Under the pieces are notes generated by a model, which did not search any database, was not told the origin of the DNA, and saw only the letters and a program-made list of their open reading frames with translations. The position numbers and the translations under genes are program-made. From Oscillospiraceae bacterium (lineage in GTDB: Bacteria > Bacillota > Clostridia > Oscillospirales > Oscillospiraceae), in assembly GCA_024697625.1 (NCBI GenBank), contig JAILFJ010000097.1, forward strand, positions 1-47,742: a DNA stretch of 47,742 bases, given 5' to 3'. Below are positions 1 to 8,281 of this stretch, one piece after another (position 1 is the stretch's first letter; the number at the start of each line of letters is the position of its first letter).

Positions 1-258
1 GAGGAAGCTGCCGCATTTGCGTACATATTCCGGCATGGCAATCGGCTGTTTCTTTTCAAAGATCTCATAATATCTGGTATTTGGGATCAGCATATCTGTT
101 TTCGGATCAAGTTTTCCGATACATACACGGTCACTGGTTGGTTTTCCCTTGCTGTTTCTATATGCTCTGACTGTGTATTGGATATATACATAATCTCCCT
201 TACGAACCTTGACACAATGCTCGGGAATGGAAACTCGCTCGTTCATAGCTAAAGCCAT
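1..258 (-). CDS. IS1634-like transposase, N-terminal part (cut by window edge)
   Basis: Start of a transposase whose remaining sequence lies left of the window. The 86 visible residues begin MALAMNERVSIPEH and continue through KGDYVYIQYT and IGKLDPKTDML, a run I recognise as the N-terminus of IS1634/IS4-group transposases common in gut Clostridia. The chosen ATG sits 9 bases after AAGGAG; an upstream in-frame ATG almost touches that site and is less likely. A promoter lies just upstream. The catalytic DDE region is not in the window, so family assignment rests on the N-terminus only and completeness cannot be judged. Confidence 0.7.
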   Translation of the reverse strand, partial: MALAMNERVSIPEHCVKVRKGDYVYIQYTVRAYRNSKGKPTSDRVCIGKLDPKTDMLIPNTRYYEIFEKKQPIAMPEYVRKCGSFL

Positions 259-283
259 ATACAGCATCTCCTTCTCACAAAGA

Positions 284-307
284 AGTATAGTACGAGTATA
301 CTATACT
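284..307. repeat. 9-bp perfect inverted repeat over the transposase -10 box
   Basis: AGTATAGTA at 284-292 is the exact reverse complement of TACTATACT at 299-307, with a 6-base spacer. The repeat covers the -10 hexamer of the transposase promoter. It could be a self-regulatory binding site or a leader hairpin; which one cannot be told from sequence. Confidence 0.5.
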
Positions 308-323
308 CAAACAAAAAAGGCAA
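295..323 (-). promoter_or_regulatory. Promoter of the transposase gene
   Basis: On the minus strand a -35 TTGCCT is followed after 17 bases by TATACT, about 35 bases upstream of the transposase start. The hexamers and spacing fit a sigma-A promoter. Confidence 0.55.
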
Positions 324-470
324 GCTTTATCTTCGAATTTGTTTCGCTTGCTTCGTGTTTTTCGTTTTCTTTGCACTTTTTGAGACGGTCACTTCTTGTA
401 TGTTATACTTTTTGAAAAGTTTAGGCTAAAAATTACTTTTTCTCCATTCTTGCGATAAAGTTACCAAAAG

Positions 471-505
471 AAAAGAAAAAGAACGGAAGCAACTTGTTTC
501 CGTTC
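471..505 (-). terminator. Rho-independent terminator of the tRNA unit
   Basis: On the minus strand GAACGGAA (498-505 side) pairs perfectly with TTCCGTTC (481-488 side) around a 9-base loop and is followed by TTTTTCTTTT. It lies just past the 3' end of tRNA-Thr and ends the tRNA-Asp/tRNA-Thr transcript. Confidence 0.8.
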
Positions 506-513
506 TCAAAAGT

Positions 514-589
<76 letters not shown>

Positions 590-619
590 AAATATTATGC
601 CCCTTGGAAAGGGGCATTG

Positions 620-696
620 TGGCGACCGAGAAGGGACTTGAACCCTCGACCTCCGGCGTGACAGGCCGGCGTTCTAACCGACTGAACCACTCGGCC
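620..696 (-). tRNA. tRNA-Asp (anticodon GTC)
   Basis: A 77-nt cloverleaf with acceptor stem GGCCGAG/CTCGGTC (one G-U pair), anticodon stem CCGGC/GCCGG around CTGTCAC (anticodon GTC), T-arm GTTCAAGTC, the G discriminator expected of tRNA-Asp, and an encoded CCA. It is the first gene of the two-tRNA unit. A short hairpin (599-615) sits between the two tRNAs and may help 3' processing. Confidence 0.95.
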
Positions 697-707
697 ACAG
701 CGCCGTT

Positions 708-736
708 ACTATAGCAAAGTTTTATTCGTTTGTCAA
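708..736 (-). promoter_or_regulatory. Promoter of the tRNA-Asp/tRNA-Thr unit
   Basis: A consensus -35 TTGACA, a 17-base spacer and -10 TATAGT lie directly upstream of tRNA-Asp, leaving a very short 5' leader, as expected for a stable-RNA promoter. Confidence 0.85.
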
Positions 737-791
737 CAGTTTTTTTCTCTGTGGCCGTTTTTATTCTCAGCAGCTCTTCTATTCTCCCCGT

Positions 792-1745
792 TCACCGCAC
801 GGCAAACAGTCCGCCGGCGCCGCCGCTGTGAAGGAACAGCACTTTATCGTTTTCTCCGAAAGCGCCTTCTTCTGCCATGGAGATCAGTCCGCCGAATGCT
901 TTTCCTGTGTAAACCGGATCCAGGAACAGACCCTCCTGCTCCGCCATCATTGAGAGCGCCGCATTTCCTTTCTCTGACGGGATGGCATATCCGATGCCGC
1001 ATACATCCCGGAGGTCATAGTTCTCTCCGGAGAGATCTTCGAGATCTTCATCCGATTCCAGCAAAGCCCCGGATTCTCTGATCAGCTTCTGTGTAATCTC
1101 CTCAAAGGGCCCGGTATCCACCAGCATTCCGTGGACCCGTGCATCCGGCATAAACAGCTTTGCTCCCAGAGCCAATCCGGCCATGGTTCCCCCGCTGCCC
1201 TCCGCACAGACGATATGGTCAAAGCGCAGGCCCTGTTCTGCAATCTCCTTCACACATTCCACATACCCCAGCGCACCGAGAGCATTGGAGCCGCCCATCG
1301 GTATCTTGTAACAGGGCAGGCCGGAGGCTTCGCCGATTCGGTCCATCTCACTGTAGATCTCAGCGTAGTCATCCGTATCCATAAGGATAACTTCTGTTCC
1401 CATCAGATATTCGAGATACTGATTGCCGACTCGCTCTGTCACACCGCGCTTCTTGAGGATCAGGACTGCCTTCATACCAAGCTTTGCAGCCGCAGCGGCG
1501 GTCAGCATCGCATGGTTGGACTGTGCTCCCCCGGTCGTGAACACCAGCTTTGCGCCTTTGTCCCTGGCATCTGCCATAAGGTATTCCAGCTTGCGTACTT
1601 TATTGCCGCCCAGTCCGAGCCCCGTGAGATCGTCCCGCTTGATATAGACATTCACTCCAAGCGTATGGCTTATGTTGTCCAGTCTCTGGATCGGTGTCGG
1701 GAAAACGCCGAGAGACACCTTTGGAAAAGAAGACAGCGGTCTCAA
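792..1745 (-). CDS. dcyD: D-cysteine desulfhydrase / ACC deaminase-like PLP enzyme
   Basis: A fold-type II PLP enzyme predicted to break D-cysteine (or a related beta-substituted amino acid) into pyruvate, sulfide and ammonia in the cytoplasm. The family motif LGGNKVRKLEY supplies the PLP lysine, followed by TTGGAQSNH (substrate carboxylate loop) and the PLP-phosphate loop near AEGSGGTMAG; HSGGAGGLF is the usual C-terminus. I chose a TTG start (317 aa) because AAAGGAG lies 8 bases upstream and the product then begins like family members; an ATG 30 bases upstream (1775) lacks a ribosome site. The gene stands alone between the tRNAs and the DUF6465 pair. ACC deaminase cannot be excluded, but D-cysteine desulfhydrase is the better match. 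Confidence 0.8.
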   Translation of the reverse strand: MRPLSSFPKVSLGVFPTPIQRLDNISHTLGVNVYIKRDDLTGLGLGGNKVRKLEYLMADARDKGAKLVFTTGGAQSNHAMLTAAAAAKLGMKAVLILKKRGVTERVGNQYLEYLMGTEVILMDTDDYAEIYSEMDRIGEASGLPCYKIPMGGSNALGALGYVECVKEIAEQGLRFDHIVCAEGSGGTMAGLALGAKLFMPDARVHGMLVDTGPFEEITQKLIRESGALLESDEDLEDLSGENYDLRDVCGIGYAIPSEKGNAALSMMAEQEGLFLDPVYTGKAFGGLISMAEEGAFGENDKVLFLHSGGAGGLFAVR

Positions 1746-1856
1746 ATCCTTCACTCCTTTGCAGAACACTTCCATGATTCCGTCAGCGAAACCATCGGAT
1801 TGTGCAGACAGCCTGCCGCAGTATTCCGTGTGAATCGCAGCAGGCTGTTTCGTTGA

Positions 1857-2063
1857 TTATCCTTTTTTATGTGCAGGGCAGCCTTCAGGTGCTTCGGGCA
1901 GCTCTTCTCCCTTGATCGCCGCCGCAATGAGCCCGCGGTGCATATACAGCAGCATCAGCACAGCACCGATAATCGCCTCACCCACGAGCCTGGAGAAAAC
2001 CTTTTTCAGAAAAGAATTTTTCCGTGCCCTTCTCCTCATTTTCTTTTTCTTCTTCAATCCCAT
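1857..2063 (-). CDS. Small lysine/arginine-rich single-pass membrane protein
   Basis: A 68-residue protein of unknown function. It has a strongly basic N-terminus (about ten Lys/Arg in the first 20 residues), one hydrophobic segment near residues 27-47 (IIGAVLMLLYM) and a polar tail. The basic cytoplasmic end suggests an N-in topology. Its start overlaps the end of the DUF6465 gene by 10 bases, so the two are almost certainly translated from one message and may work together. I know no named family; its existence is supported by the overlap and a sensible membrane topology. Confidence 0.6.
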   Translation of the reverse strand: MGLKKKKKMRRRARKNSFLKKVFSRLVGEAIIGAVLMLLYMHRGLIAAAIKGEELPEAPEGCPAHKKG

Positions 2064-2527
2064 AGATCCACCGCACCGCTCTCTTCGCCTTTGACCCAGT
2101 AAGCCTTGTTCTCATCTACACGGATATAGACCTTATCGACTTTTCCGACTTTCTCAAGGACGGTCTCGGGTGTGATCTCTCCGCCCATCGGAGACTGGAT
2201 CAGGATCTCTGTCTTTTTCTGTGCGGCCTGCTTTGCGTCTTTTTTCTGTGTTGCTTTTTCTTTTACAGCCTTGGCTTTCTTTACGGCCTTTTCTTTGGAT
2301 TCCTTTGCCGCCGTTTTGGACTTTCTGCCCGCTGTCCTGGTCTCTTTGGCTTTCGCCTCCAGTTCAACAGCCTCGTCGTATACATTCTTGATGGCATCGG
2401 CTATCTTCGCACTGACCTTCATACGTCCTGCTTCGATAGCTCCGATCGCAGAGGTGCTCACTCCAACGGCCTTTGCAAGGGCGGCCTGGGAAAGCTGATA
2501 TTTTTTGCGGAGTTCTTGTACCGTCAT
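2054..2527 (-). CDS. XRE-family helix-turn-helix protein with C-terminal DUF6465 domain
   Basis: A 157-residue DNA-binding protein in three parts. Residues about 1-50 are an XRE/Cro helix-turn-helix (QLSQAALAKAVGVSTSAIGAIE). Residues about 65-105 are a Lys/Ala-rich, probably helical linker. Residues about 107-157 (ILIQSPMGGEITPE through YIRVDENKAYWV) match DUF6465, seen in Clostridia proteins of unknown role. The gene has a good promoter (TAGACG, 17 bases, TATAAT) and AAAGGA before its ATG. It overlaps the small membrane protein downstream. The target and ligand are unknown; it could be a regulator or a nucleoid-type protein. Confidence 0.8.
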   Translation of the reverse strand: MTVQELRKKYQLSQAALAKAVGVSTSAIGAIEAGRMKVSAKIADAIKNVYDEAVELEAKAKETRTAGRKSKTAAKESKEKAVKKAKAVKEKATQKKDAKQAAQKKTEILIQSPMGGEITPETVLEKVGKVDKVYIRVDENKAYWVKGEESGAVDLWD

Positions 2528-2563
2528 GATATCCGATTCCTTTCTCTGTATAATTACTCAGTT

Positions 2564-2592
2564 ATTATAACATTCTGCTGCCGCTTCGTCTA
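2564..2592 (-). promoter_or_regulatory. Promoter of the XRE-DUF6465 gene
   Basis: Minus-strand TAGACG and TATAAT are separated by 17 bases and lie about 37 bases upstream of the ATG. Confidence 0.65.
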
Positions 2593-2629
2593 CAGATTTT
2601 TCAACCGACATATCTTTTTTTCCGATGGG

Positions 2630-3895
2630 TCATGGAAGGCTGATCTCCCAGCTGTTGTGGTTCGTTCCCTCCTCATTGAGCACGGACCGCACATACGCTG
2701 AAACCATATTTCCCTCCTGCACCCAGAGTGCGGATATTCTGCCGTCAGGATCGAGTTCCGGGAGCCTGCTCAGGTCACCGGAAAAATACGCACGATTCAG
2801 AAGGCGGAGATAATCCAGCATCTCAGCCTGAAGGATGGGATCCTCCGTCTGCGGCAGCATCCCCTTCGTTGAGAGATGGGCGTCCATATAGTACCCGGCA
2901 GCACGCTCAAAGCTGCTGAACACGTCTTCCCGTCGGTCATTTCGTTCCGCCCAGTCTTTCATATTCAGGCGGCGCGTCTCATAGCGGAGCCGGCCTTCAT
3001 CCGCGGTCAGAACCGCGTACTGGCAGGGGTAAGAACAGAGGGCGGAGGTTGTGATCTCTGTCAGGCCGTTCTCAGACTGGATATGCTGGATGTGCAGGTG
3101 TCCGCTCAGGCAGAGAGGAACCTCATATTTTCTCAGAAGGGCAGCCAGTTCATCATGCCTCTGAATCACATATCCGTCGCGGAAAACGCTGTGCTGGAAA
3201 AGATTCTGGTGTCCCGCGACGAGCACGAAGCATCCCTTCTCCTGGGCGGCCTGCAGCTGGGTCTCCACCCACTTAAGCGTCTCTGCCGAGAGGCCGCAGT
3301 AATCATGAAGCGTGTTTTCATCCAGCATCATGACCCAGGCGTGCTCATGGATCGGCCAGACATAGCTGAGAGAATCCGTATCTACAGCCAGTGCCCCCGC
3401 AGGCCCGAATTCATGATAGATCCCGGCGAAGCTTTCCGTCGTCGCAAACGACACGCGCTCAAAGCTCTCGTCAGAGAAGCGGGCTGCGTCCACGTTATAG
3501 AGATCGTGGTTGCCCGGAAGCACCAGCACAGGGATCCCCGCCTCTGTCAGGGCCCGAAGCTTTTCGCACAGCCGGATGTGGCTGAGTTCCGCCCCGTTGA
3601 AGGTCAGGTCCCCTGTGAGGAGGACAACATCAGGACGCTCCTCCAGCACCTCGTCCAGAAACGCATCGGTGATTTCCTCGATATACGGCATGAACTTGCT
3701 GTCACCGTTTTTCAGGACACGCTGATAGCAGGCTCCGCCGTCTGTCAGCTCCGGGGCAATATAGTGGAGATCGCTGGCAATCACGGCGCGAAACGGTTTC
3801 TCAGGGACTTCTGCGGCTGCTTCCGTGCGGAATGCCAGTCCTCCGCACAGCAGAAGCAGTACGGTTATGAACGGTTTTCTCTTCCATGCTTTCAT
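2630..3895 (-). CDS. Secreted calcineurin-like metallophosphoesterase
   Basis: An exported phosphoesterase (421 aa). An N-terminal signal peptide (MKAWKRK, then a hydrophobic core and an AAA-type cleavage region near residue 28) is followed by the metallophosphoesterase motifs in order: SDLHY (about 41-45), GDLTFNG, LPGNHD and GHLHIQH. These supply the two-metal centre. Likely substrates are extracellular phosphomonoesters, diesters or nucleotides; the sequence does not say which. I start at the ATG following AAAGGCGG; a start 60 bases upstream would put a polar stretch before the signal peptide. A cysteine in the hydrophobic core lacks a proper lipobox, so a lipoprotein is less likely. Confidence 0.82.
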   Translation of the reverse strand: MKAWKRKPFITVLLLLCGGLAFRTEAAAEVPEKPFRAVIASDLHYIAPELTDGGACYQRVLKNGDSKFMPYIEEITDAFLDEVLEERPDVVLLTGDLTFNGAELSHIRLCEKLRALTEAGIPVLVLPGNHDLYNVDAARFSDESFERVSFATTESFAGIYHEFGPAGALAVDTDSLSYVWPIHEHAWVMMLDENTLHDYCGLSAETLKWVETQLQAAQEKGCFVLVAGHQNLFQHSVFRDGYVIQRHDELAALLRKYEVPLCLSGHLHIQHIQSENGLTEITTSALCSYPCQYAVLTADEGRLRYETRRLNMKDWAERNDRREDVFSSFERAAGYYMDAHLSTKGMLPQTEDPILQAEMLDYLRLLNRAYFSGDLSRLPELDPDGRISALWVQEGNMVSAYVRSVLNEEGTNHNSWEISLP

Positions 3896-4125
3896 CGCGC
3901 ATCCGCCTTTCTTTCCTGCCGCTCGAAGCCGCATCAGTCTGCGGCAGCCGGGCACGTGTTAAGCTTTGCAGCATGACATCCGCGCTCTGCCCTGCCCATT
4001 GCCGATCTCTCGGTTTTCCTGCCGATCCCAGGCTGTGTCCTTTGATTCACGGGATGCCTGCGTCTGATACCGGACACTCCTGTGCTGATGCCGGGGCCCG
4101 AATCGCCTTCCTCCTCAGTTCTCCC

Positions 4126-4398
4126 TCAGGCTGGATTACCGCAGCTTTCCTCTTTCAGCGCCTCTTCAATGGCACGGGCGAACTGATCTGCGCAGGAGGT
4201 TCCTCTCCCACCGCAGTCGTTTCCTTTCAGAAGTCCGGCCACACTGGCGGCATCCTTTCCTTCGACCAGTTTGCCGATCGCTTTCAGATTCCCGTCGCAG
4301 CCTCCCTTGAAGCGTACATGATGCAGCTTTCCGTCTTCCAGATCGAAGCTGATTTCCTGTGAGCACACAAATCGCGGTGTATATCTGTAAGTTTTCAA
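4126..4398 (-). CDS. TSCPD-domain protein (TIGR03905-like)
   Basis: A 90-residue cytoplasmic protein matching the stand-alone TSCPD family, whose domain is also found at the C-terminus of some ribonucleotide reductases. Visible signatures are KGGCDGNLKAI, the cysteine in GNDCGGRGTSCADQ and the end of the domain. The five cysteines suggest metal or redox chemistry, but no activity is established for this short family. Translation starts at TTG: GGAGG lies 6 bases upstream and no ATG fits. It stands alone between the phosphoesterase and the large GTPase; about 230 bases without a gene follow it. Confidence 0.82.
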   Translation of the reverse strand: MKTYRYTPRFVCSQEISFDLEDGKLHHVRFKGGCDGNLKAIGKLVEGKDAASVAGLLKGNDCGGRGTSCADQFARAIEEALKEESCGNPA

Positions 4399-4573
4399 TA
4401 TTTTCCTCCCTGTTCTGTTCGCCGGACTGCCTTCCGTATCTCTGTGGGCGCTTTCCGGAGGACAGCTTTTCTGTTATCCTGATCTTCCATCCACGTCTGC
4501 CGTCCACGCTCCGCGCAGGTAGAGCACGATGGGATGCGGAGTACGGTTTTCTGCAGACTTGCCGGGCATGGAG

Positions 4574-7189
4574 TCATGGCATCAGCACCGCACCCTTGTC
4601 TCTGGTCAGATGCTCCTGCTCGTTTGTCTTCTGCAGCAGCGCCTCGATCTGCTTCAGCACCCCTGTCACCTCTTCGACAAATTCCGCAGAGCCGGTACGC
4701 AGCACGCCCGAACGCAGTGCGGAGAGGCGGATGAGATTGTCACTCGTTACAACGCGGACATGGTAGTTTTTTCCGATCTCATCCACCAGACGCTCGATAT
4801 ACGCGTCGCCGGTTTCGCCTCCTTTGGTATAGGCTATCCGGATATTGCCTGCCTGCAGATGCGATCCCGGATTGTCTGGGCTGCGGTAACCGTCAAACAC
4901 CAGAACCAGTTCGTTTCTGGTAAAGCCGCAGTAGCTGGAGAGGATATCCTGAAGACGCTCGCGGGCAAGATCCATCCGGTCGCCGGCAAGCTCCTTCAGC
5001 GCCGGCCACGCATAGATCAGGTTATACCCGTCGACAATCACGGTCTCCTTCTGCGGTTCCTGGACAGGGGCCGTGGGAGAGGACTCCGGGATACCTCGCT
5101 GCGGGCGCATGTACTGCGGCCGTCGGATGGGACCGAACTCCCGCTCCATGATCGCCTCCAGCTCACGGTCGTCGATGCTCCAGTTTCCGCTGCCCGCAGA
5201 ATCCCGCCGGGATACGGACATACTGGCTTCGGAGCTGCTGCGGGGTTTCAGGCAGCTTTCGAGATGCATGTACTCCGGGACCCGAGCCCAGCGGACATTG
5301 AAGCCGGCTCCGTGCGCGCAGAAGACGGAATCCGGCGTATTCTCGGTGTCGCTTTCCGGATCGTAGCCCATGGCAGCAACGACGTCGGCCTGCTCCCGGC
5401 AGGGACGGTAACCGCCCGGGCACAGAGAGAGCCGCCCGCGTCCGTGGGTATAGGCCAGCAGTTCGGTCTGATACCCGTTCAGCTCCTTCACAGGAGCACT
5501 CCCTGTCAGACGCAGGATCTCGCCGCTCCCCTCCGGGGACTTAAACTCGCCGTGCATGGCATGGATATCGCCGAGTGCGCGGCCGAGCTGCTCTGCGGGG
5601 ATCTCCAGTGTAAAATCATACCAGGGCTCCAGCAGGATTCCCGTCGCCTGCATCAGTCCCTGCCGCACGGCGCGGTATGCCGCTTCGCGGAAGTCGCCTC
5701 CTTCGGTGTGTTTCAGGTGCGCTTTTCCGGCGGCCAGGGTGATTCTGACGTCGGTGAGCGGCGAGCCCGTCAGGACCCCGAGGTGCTGCCTGTCCGCCAG
5801 GCAGGAGAGGATCAGACGCTGCCAGTTGCGGTCCAGCTCATCCTCACTGCAGCAGCTGTCATAGACGACACCGCTCCCCGGTGGCAGTGGGGACAGCAGC
5901 AGATGCACCTCAGCATAGTGGCGCAGGGGCTCAAAATGTCCGATGCCCTCTACCGTGTCAGCGATCGTCTCCCGGTAAAGGATCTGTCCCCTATCGAGGC
6001 TGATCTCAAGGTCGAAGCGTTCCCGGACCAGCTCACAGAACACCTCTTTCTGCACTCTGCCCATCAGGCTGACATGGATACAGCGCTCCCGGCTCTGCCA
6101 CTGCAGGTGGAGCTGCGGATCTTCCTCCTGAAGCTGGGTCAGTCTGGGATACAGCGCCGCCGCATCCGTATCGGGAGGAAGGATCAGCCGATAGGTCAGG
6201 ACCGGTTCCAGCACCGGCCCGGAGACCTGCTCCGCCGCGCCCATCGTCTGCCCCGGAAAGCTGGCGCTGAGGCCGAGCACTGCTGCGATCTGTCCGCCTG
6301 ACACGCTCTCGGCAGCCTGGTACCGATCTCCGGAATACAGCCGAAGCTGGGTGATTTTCTCCTGATGCCGCTCTCCGTGCTCGTCGGTATAATCCAGCGT
6401 GTCCCGTACTTTCAGGCTTCCTCCGGTCAGTCTCATGAAGCTCAGGCGGCTCCCTTTCGCATCGCGGGTAATCTTGAAAATCTGAGCGCCGAAGTTTTCC
6501 TCCGGCCGCATCCGGGGCGAGATCGACGTCAGTGCGTCAAGCAGCTCCGCCACACCGTCCAGATGCAGACCGGAACCGAAGAAGCAGGGAAACAGCAGCC
6601 GCTCGGCCATCAGCTCGGTCAGCAGCGCAGCGTCCGGTGTCTGCCCCTGCAGGAATCGGTTCATGGCAGTCTCGCTGCACATGGCGATCTGTTCGTCAAA
6701 GTCCTCTGCTCTCGTGCTGAAGTTCATACAGTTGCCGTCGAGGCGGGTGCTCAGTTCTTCTGTCAGGGCAGCCTCTTCCGCTCCGGTCAGGTCCATCTTG
6801 GTGATAAACAGGAAGGTCGGGACTCTGTGGCGCTTCAGAAGCCGCCACAGAGTCTCAGTATGCGCCTGTACGCCATCGCTCCCCGAGATGACAAGCACCG
6901 CGCAGTCCAGAACCGGAAGGCTGCGTTCCATCTCTGCTGAGAAATCCACATGTCCCGGCGTATCCAGCAGTGTGATATCGGTATTGGCCCAGCGCAGCGC
7001 GGCCTGTTTGGAGAAAATCGTGATACCCCGCTGCCGCTCCAGACTGTGGGTATCGAGGAAGCTGCTGCGATGGTCAACCCGTCCCAGTTTTTTTACCGCT
7101 CCGGACAGGTAGAGCATCGCTTCTGCCAGAGTTGTCTTGCCGGCATCCACATGGGCGACCAGCCCGACGCAGAGATTGTTCTGATTCAT
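4574..7189 (-). CDS. TetM/EF-G-like ribosomal GTPase fused to a YacP/Rae1-type NYN nuclease domain
   Basis: An 871-residue fusion. Residues 1 to about 650 follow the ribosomal protection protein/EF-G layout: P-loop AHVDAGKTT (12-20), RGIT (54-57), DTPGH (76-80), TKMD (130-133), then the translation-factor domains. After a Pro-rich linker comes an NYN/PIN-like domain (about 715-855) of the YacP type, with VIVDGYN (Asp720), VFDGY (Asp766), ETGDAYIE (Asp795) and TSDN (Asp817) as likely metal ligands. In Bacillus, YacP (Rae1) cuts mRNA in the ribosomal A site; TetM-like GTPases also enter that site. I infer a ribosome-targeted GTPase-endonuclease. A role in tetracycline resistance is not shown. 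The start ATG follows AAAGG; a tRNA-modification gene lies just upstream. Confidence 0.85.
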   Translation of the reverse strand: MNQNNLCVGLVAHVDAGKTTLAEAMLYLSGAVKKLGRVDHRSSFLDTHSLERQRGITIFSKQAALRWANTDITLLDTPGHVDFSAEMERSLPVLDCAVLVISGSDGVQAHTETLWRLLKRHRVPTFLFITKMDLTGAEEAALTEELSTRLDGNCMNFSTRAEDFDEQIAMCSETAMNRFLQGQTPDAALLTELMAERLLFPCFFGSGLHLDGVAELLDALTSISPRMRPEENFGAQIFKITRDAKGSRLSFMRLTGGSLKVRDTLDYTDEHGERHQEKITQLRLYSGDRYQAAESVSGGQIAAVLGLSASFPGQTMGAAEQVSGPVLEPVLTYRLILPPDTDAAALYPRLTQLQEEDPQLHLQWQSRERCIHVSLMGRVQKEVFCELVRERFDLEISLDRGQILYRETIADTVEGIGHFEPLRHYAEVHLLLSPLPPGSGVVYDSCCSEDELDRNWQRLILSCLADRQHLGVLTGSPLTDVRITLAAGKAHLKHTEGGDFREAAYRAVRQGLMQATGILLEPWYDFTLEIPAEQLGRALGDIHAMHGEFKSPEGSGEILRLTGSAPVKELNGYQTELLAYTHGRGRLSLCPGGYRPCREQADVVAAMGYDPESDTENTPDSVFCAHGAGFNVRWARVPEYMHLESCLKPRSSSEASMSVSRRDSAGSGNWSIDDRELEAIMEREFGPIRRPQYMRPQRGIPESSPTAPVQEPQKETVIVDGYNLIYAWPALKELAGDRMDLARERLQDILSSYCGFTRNELVLVFDGYRSPDNPGSHLQAGNIRIAYTKGGETGDAYIERLVDEIGKNYHVRVVTSDNLIRLSALRSGVLRTGSAEFVEEVTGVLKQIEALLQKTNEQEHLTRDKGAVLMP

Positions 7190-7255
7190 GGTGCGGAACC
7201 TTTCTTTTGATAGACCGGGATCAGGTTTTCGATATGGGCACAGGGATGCAGCCCC

Positions 7256-8251
7256 TCAGCCCGCTGTCGGAAGCAGCCCTGAAACCGCAGCGCGGTATTC
7301 CTCAATATCTCTCGACTTCAGGATCATTTTGATCTGCTTCCCGTCCTCCGGAAACAGCACTCTCATATATGCCCAGAGCGTCTTCATTCTCTCGACCGCA
7401 AAAGCGGGGCTCAGGCCGCCTGCCAGATATGCCTCCGTCAGCCGGTCGAGAAAGGCCCGGAGCTCTTCCCCGGTCAGACTGCTGCCGCCGGTCAGGGTCC
7501 GAAACAGTGCCGGATCCGTGACCGCGCCGCGGCCGATCATCACGGCATGCACCTTCACGTTTTTCAGAAGTCTGTCCAGGTCCGCGGTGGAAGAGATGTC
7601 CCCGTTATAGACGACCGGACAGCGGCTCTCCTCCTGCGCTTTCCGGAAGCCTTCGATGTCCGGTATCCCCTGATAGAGATCATCCCGGCATCGGGCATGA
7701 ACAATCAGTCTGGAGAGCGGGAACTGATTGTACAGTGCCAGGATCTCCCCGAACTCGGCCGTGCTGTGATCTCCCATCCTGGTCTTGATGCTGACATGGT
7801 AGCCAAGCCGCTCCGCCTGGTCGAAGATTCCCTCAAGGATCCGGTACAGAGAGTCATGATCGCGGAGCATCCCGGCTCCCTTGTGTTTTGCATAGACCGT
7901 ACCGGAGGGACAGCCTGCGTTGAGGTTGATCTCGCGAAAGCCGAGCTCACAGAGCTTCACAGCAGTGGCGTTGAATGCCGCGGCGTTATTCACCAGCAGC
8001 TGCGGGACCGAGGGGATTCCTTCCGTCAGTTCCTTCAGATACTTCTTTTTGAAGCTCCCCCTGCTGTCAGGTGCGATGAAGGGCGTATAGTACTCCGATG
8101 CGCCGGGGAAGCATTCATGATGGATCGTGCGGAAGGCCGAATAGGTGATCCCTTCCATCGGAGCGAAGAGGAATCGGATCTCCCCGGCGCTGTTTTCTGT
8201 CGCTGAAGGCGCTCTCATCCCGCACTCCGGAAGCGTATTGCCGTCTGCCAT
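7256..8251 (-). CDS. dus: tRNA-dihydrouridine synthase
   Basis: A flavin enzyme (331 aa) that reduces uridine to dihydrouridine in the D-loop of tRNA. The FMN-binding TIM barrel is seen in FLFAPMEGITYSAFR (about 27-41), the catalytic cysteine in NLNAGCPSG, the KTRMG strand, and NGDISS and IGRGAVTDP in the phosphate-binding half. The length fits bacterial Dus proteins. GGAGGAGA precedes the ATG by 5 bases. The gene ends 66 bases before the GTPase-nuclease fusion, so both may share a transcript devoted to tRNA and translation. Confidence 0.88.
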   Translation of the reverse strand: MADGNTLPECGMRAPSATENSAGEIRFLFAPMEGITYSAFRTIHHECFPGASEYYTPFIAPDSRGSFKKKYLKELTEGIPSVPQLLVNNAAAFNATAVKLCELGFREINLNAGCPSGTVYAKHKGAGMLRDHDSLYRILEGIFDQAERLGYHVSIKTRMGDHSTAEFGEILALYNQFPLSRLIVHARCRDDLYQGIPDIEGFRKAQEESRCPVVYNGDISSTADLDRLLKNVKVHAVMIGRGAVTDPALFRTLTGGSSLTGEELRAFLDRLTEAYLAGGLSPAFAVERMKTLWAYMRVLFPEDGKQIKMILKSRDIEEYRAAVSGLLPTAG

Positions 8252-8281
8252 TGTGGTCTCCTCCGTCGGAGTCAGAATTCA

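Noticed and set aside
692-757. 9-bp inverted repeat (CGGCCACAG/CTGTGGCCG) around the tRNA-Asp promoter
   Set aside because: One arm is the 5' end of the tRNA; no integrase or duplicated tRNA end is present, so an attachment site is not supported.
4529-6301. A plus-strand open frame of 590 codons
   Set aside because: It is a shadow of the GTPase-nuclease gene, whose motifs are unmistakable on the minus strand.
4574-7189. Tetracycline resistance gene
   Set aside because: The GTPase is TetM-like, but the nuclease fusion, chromosomal context and distance from true Tet proteins do not support a resistance claim from sequence alone.
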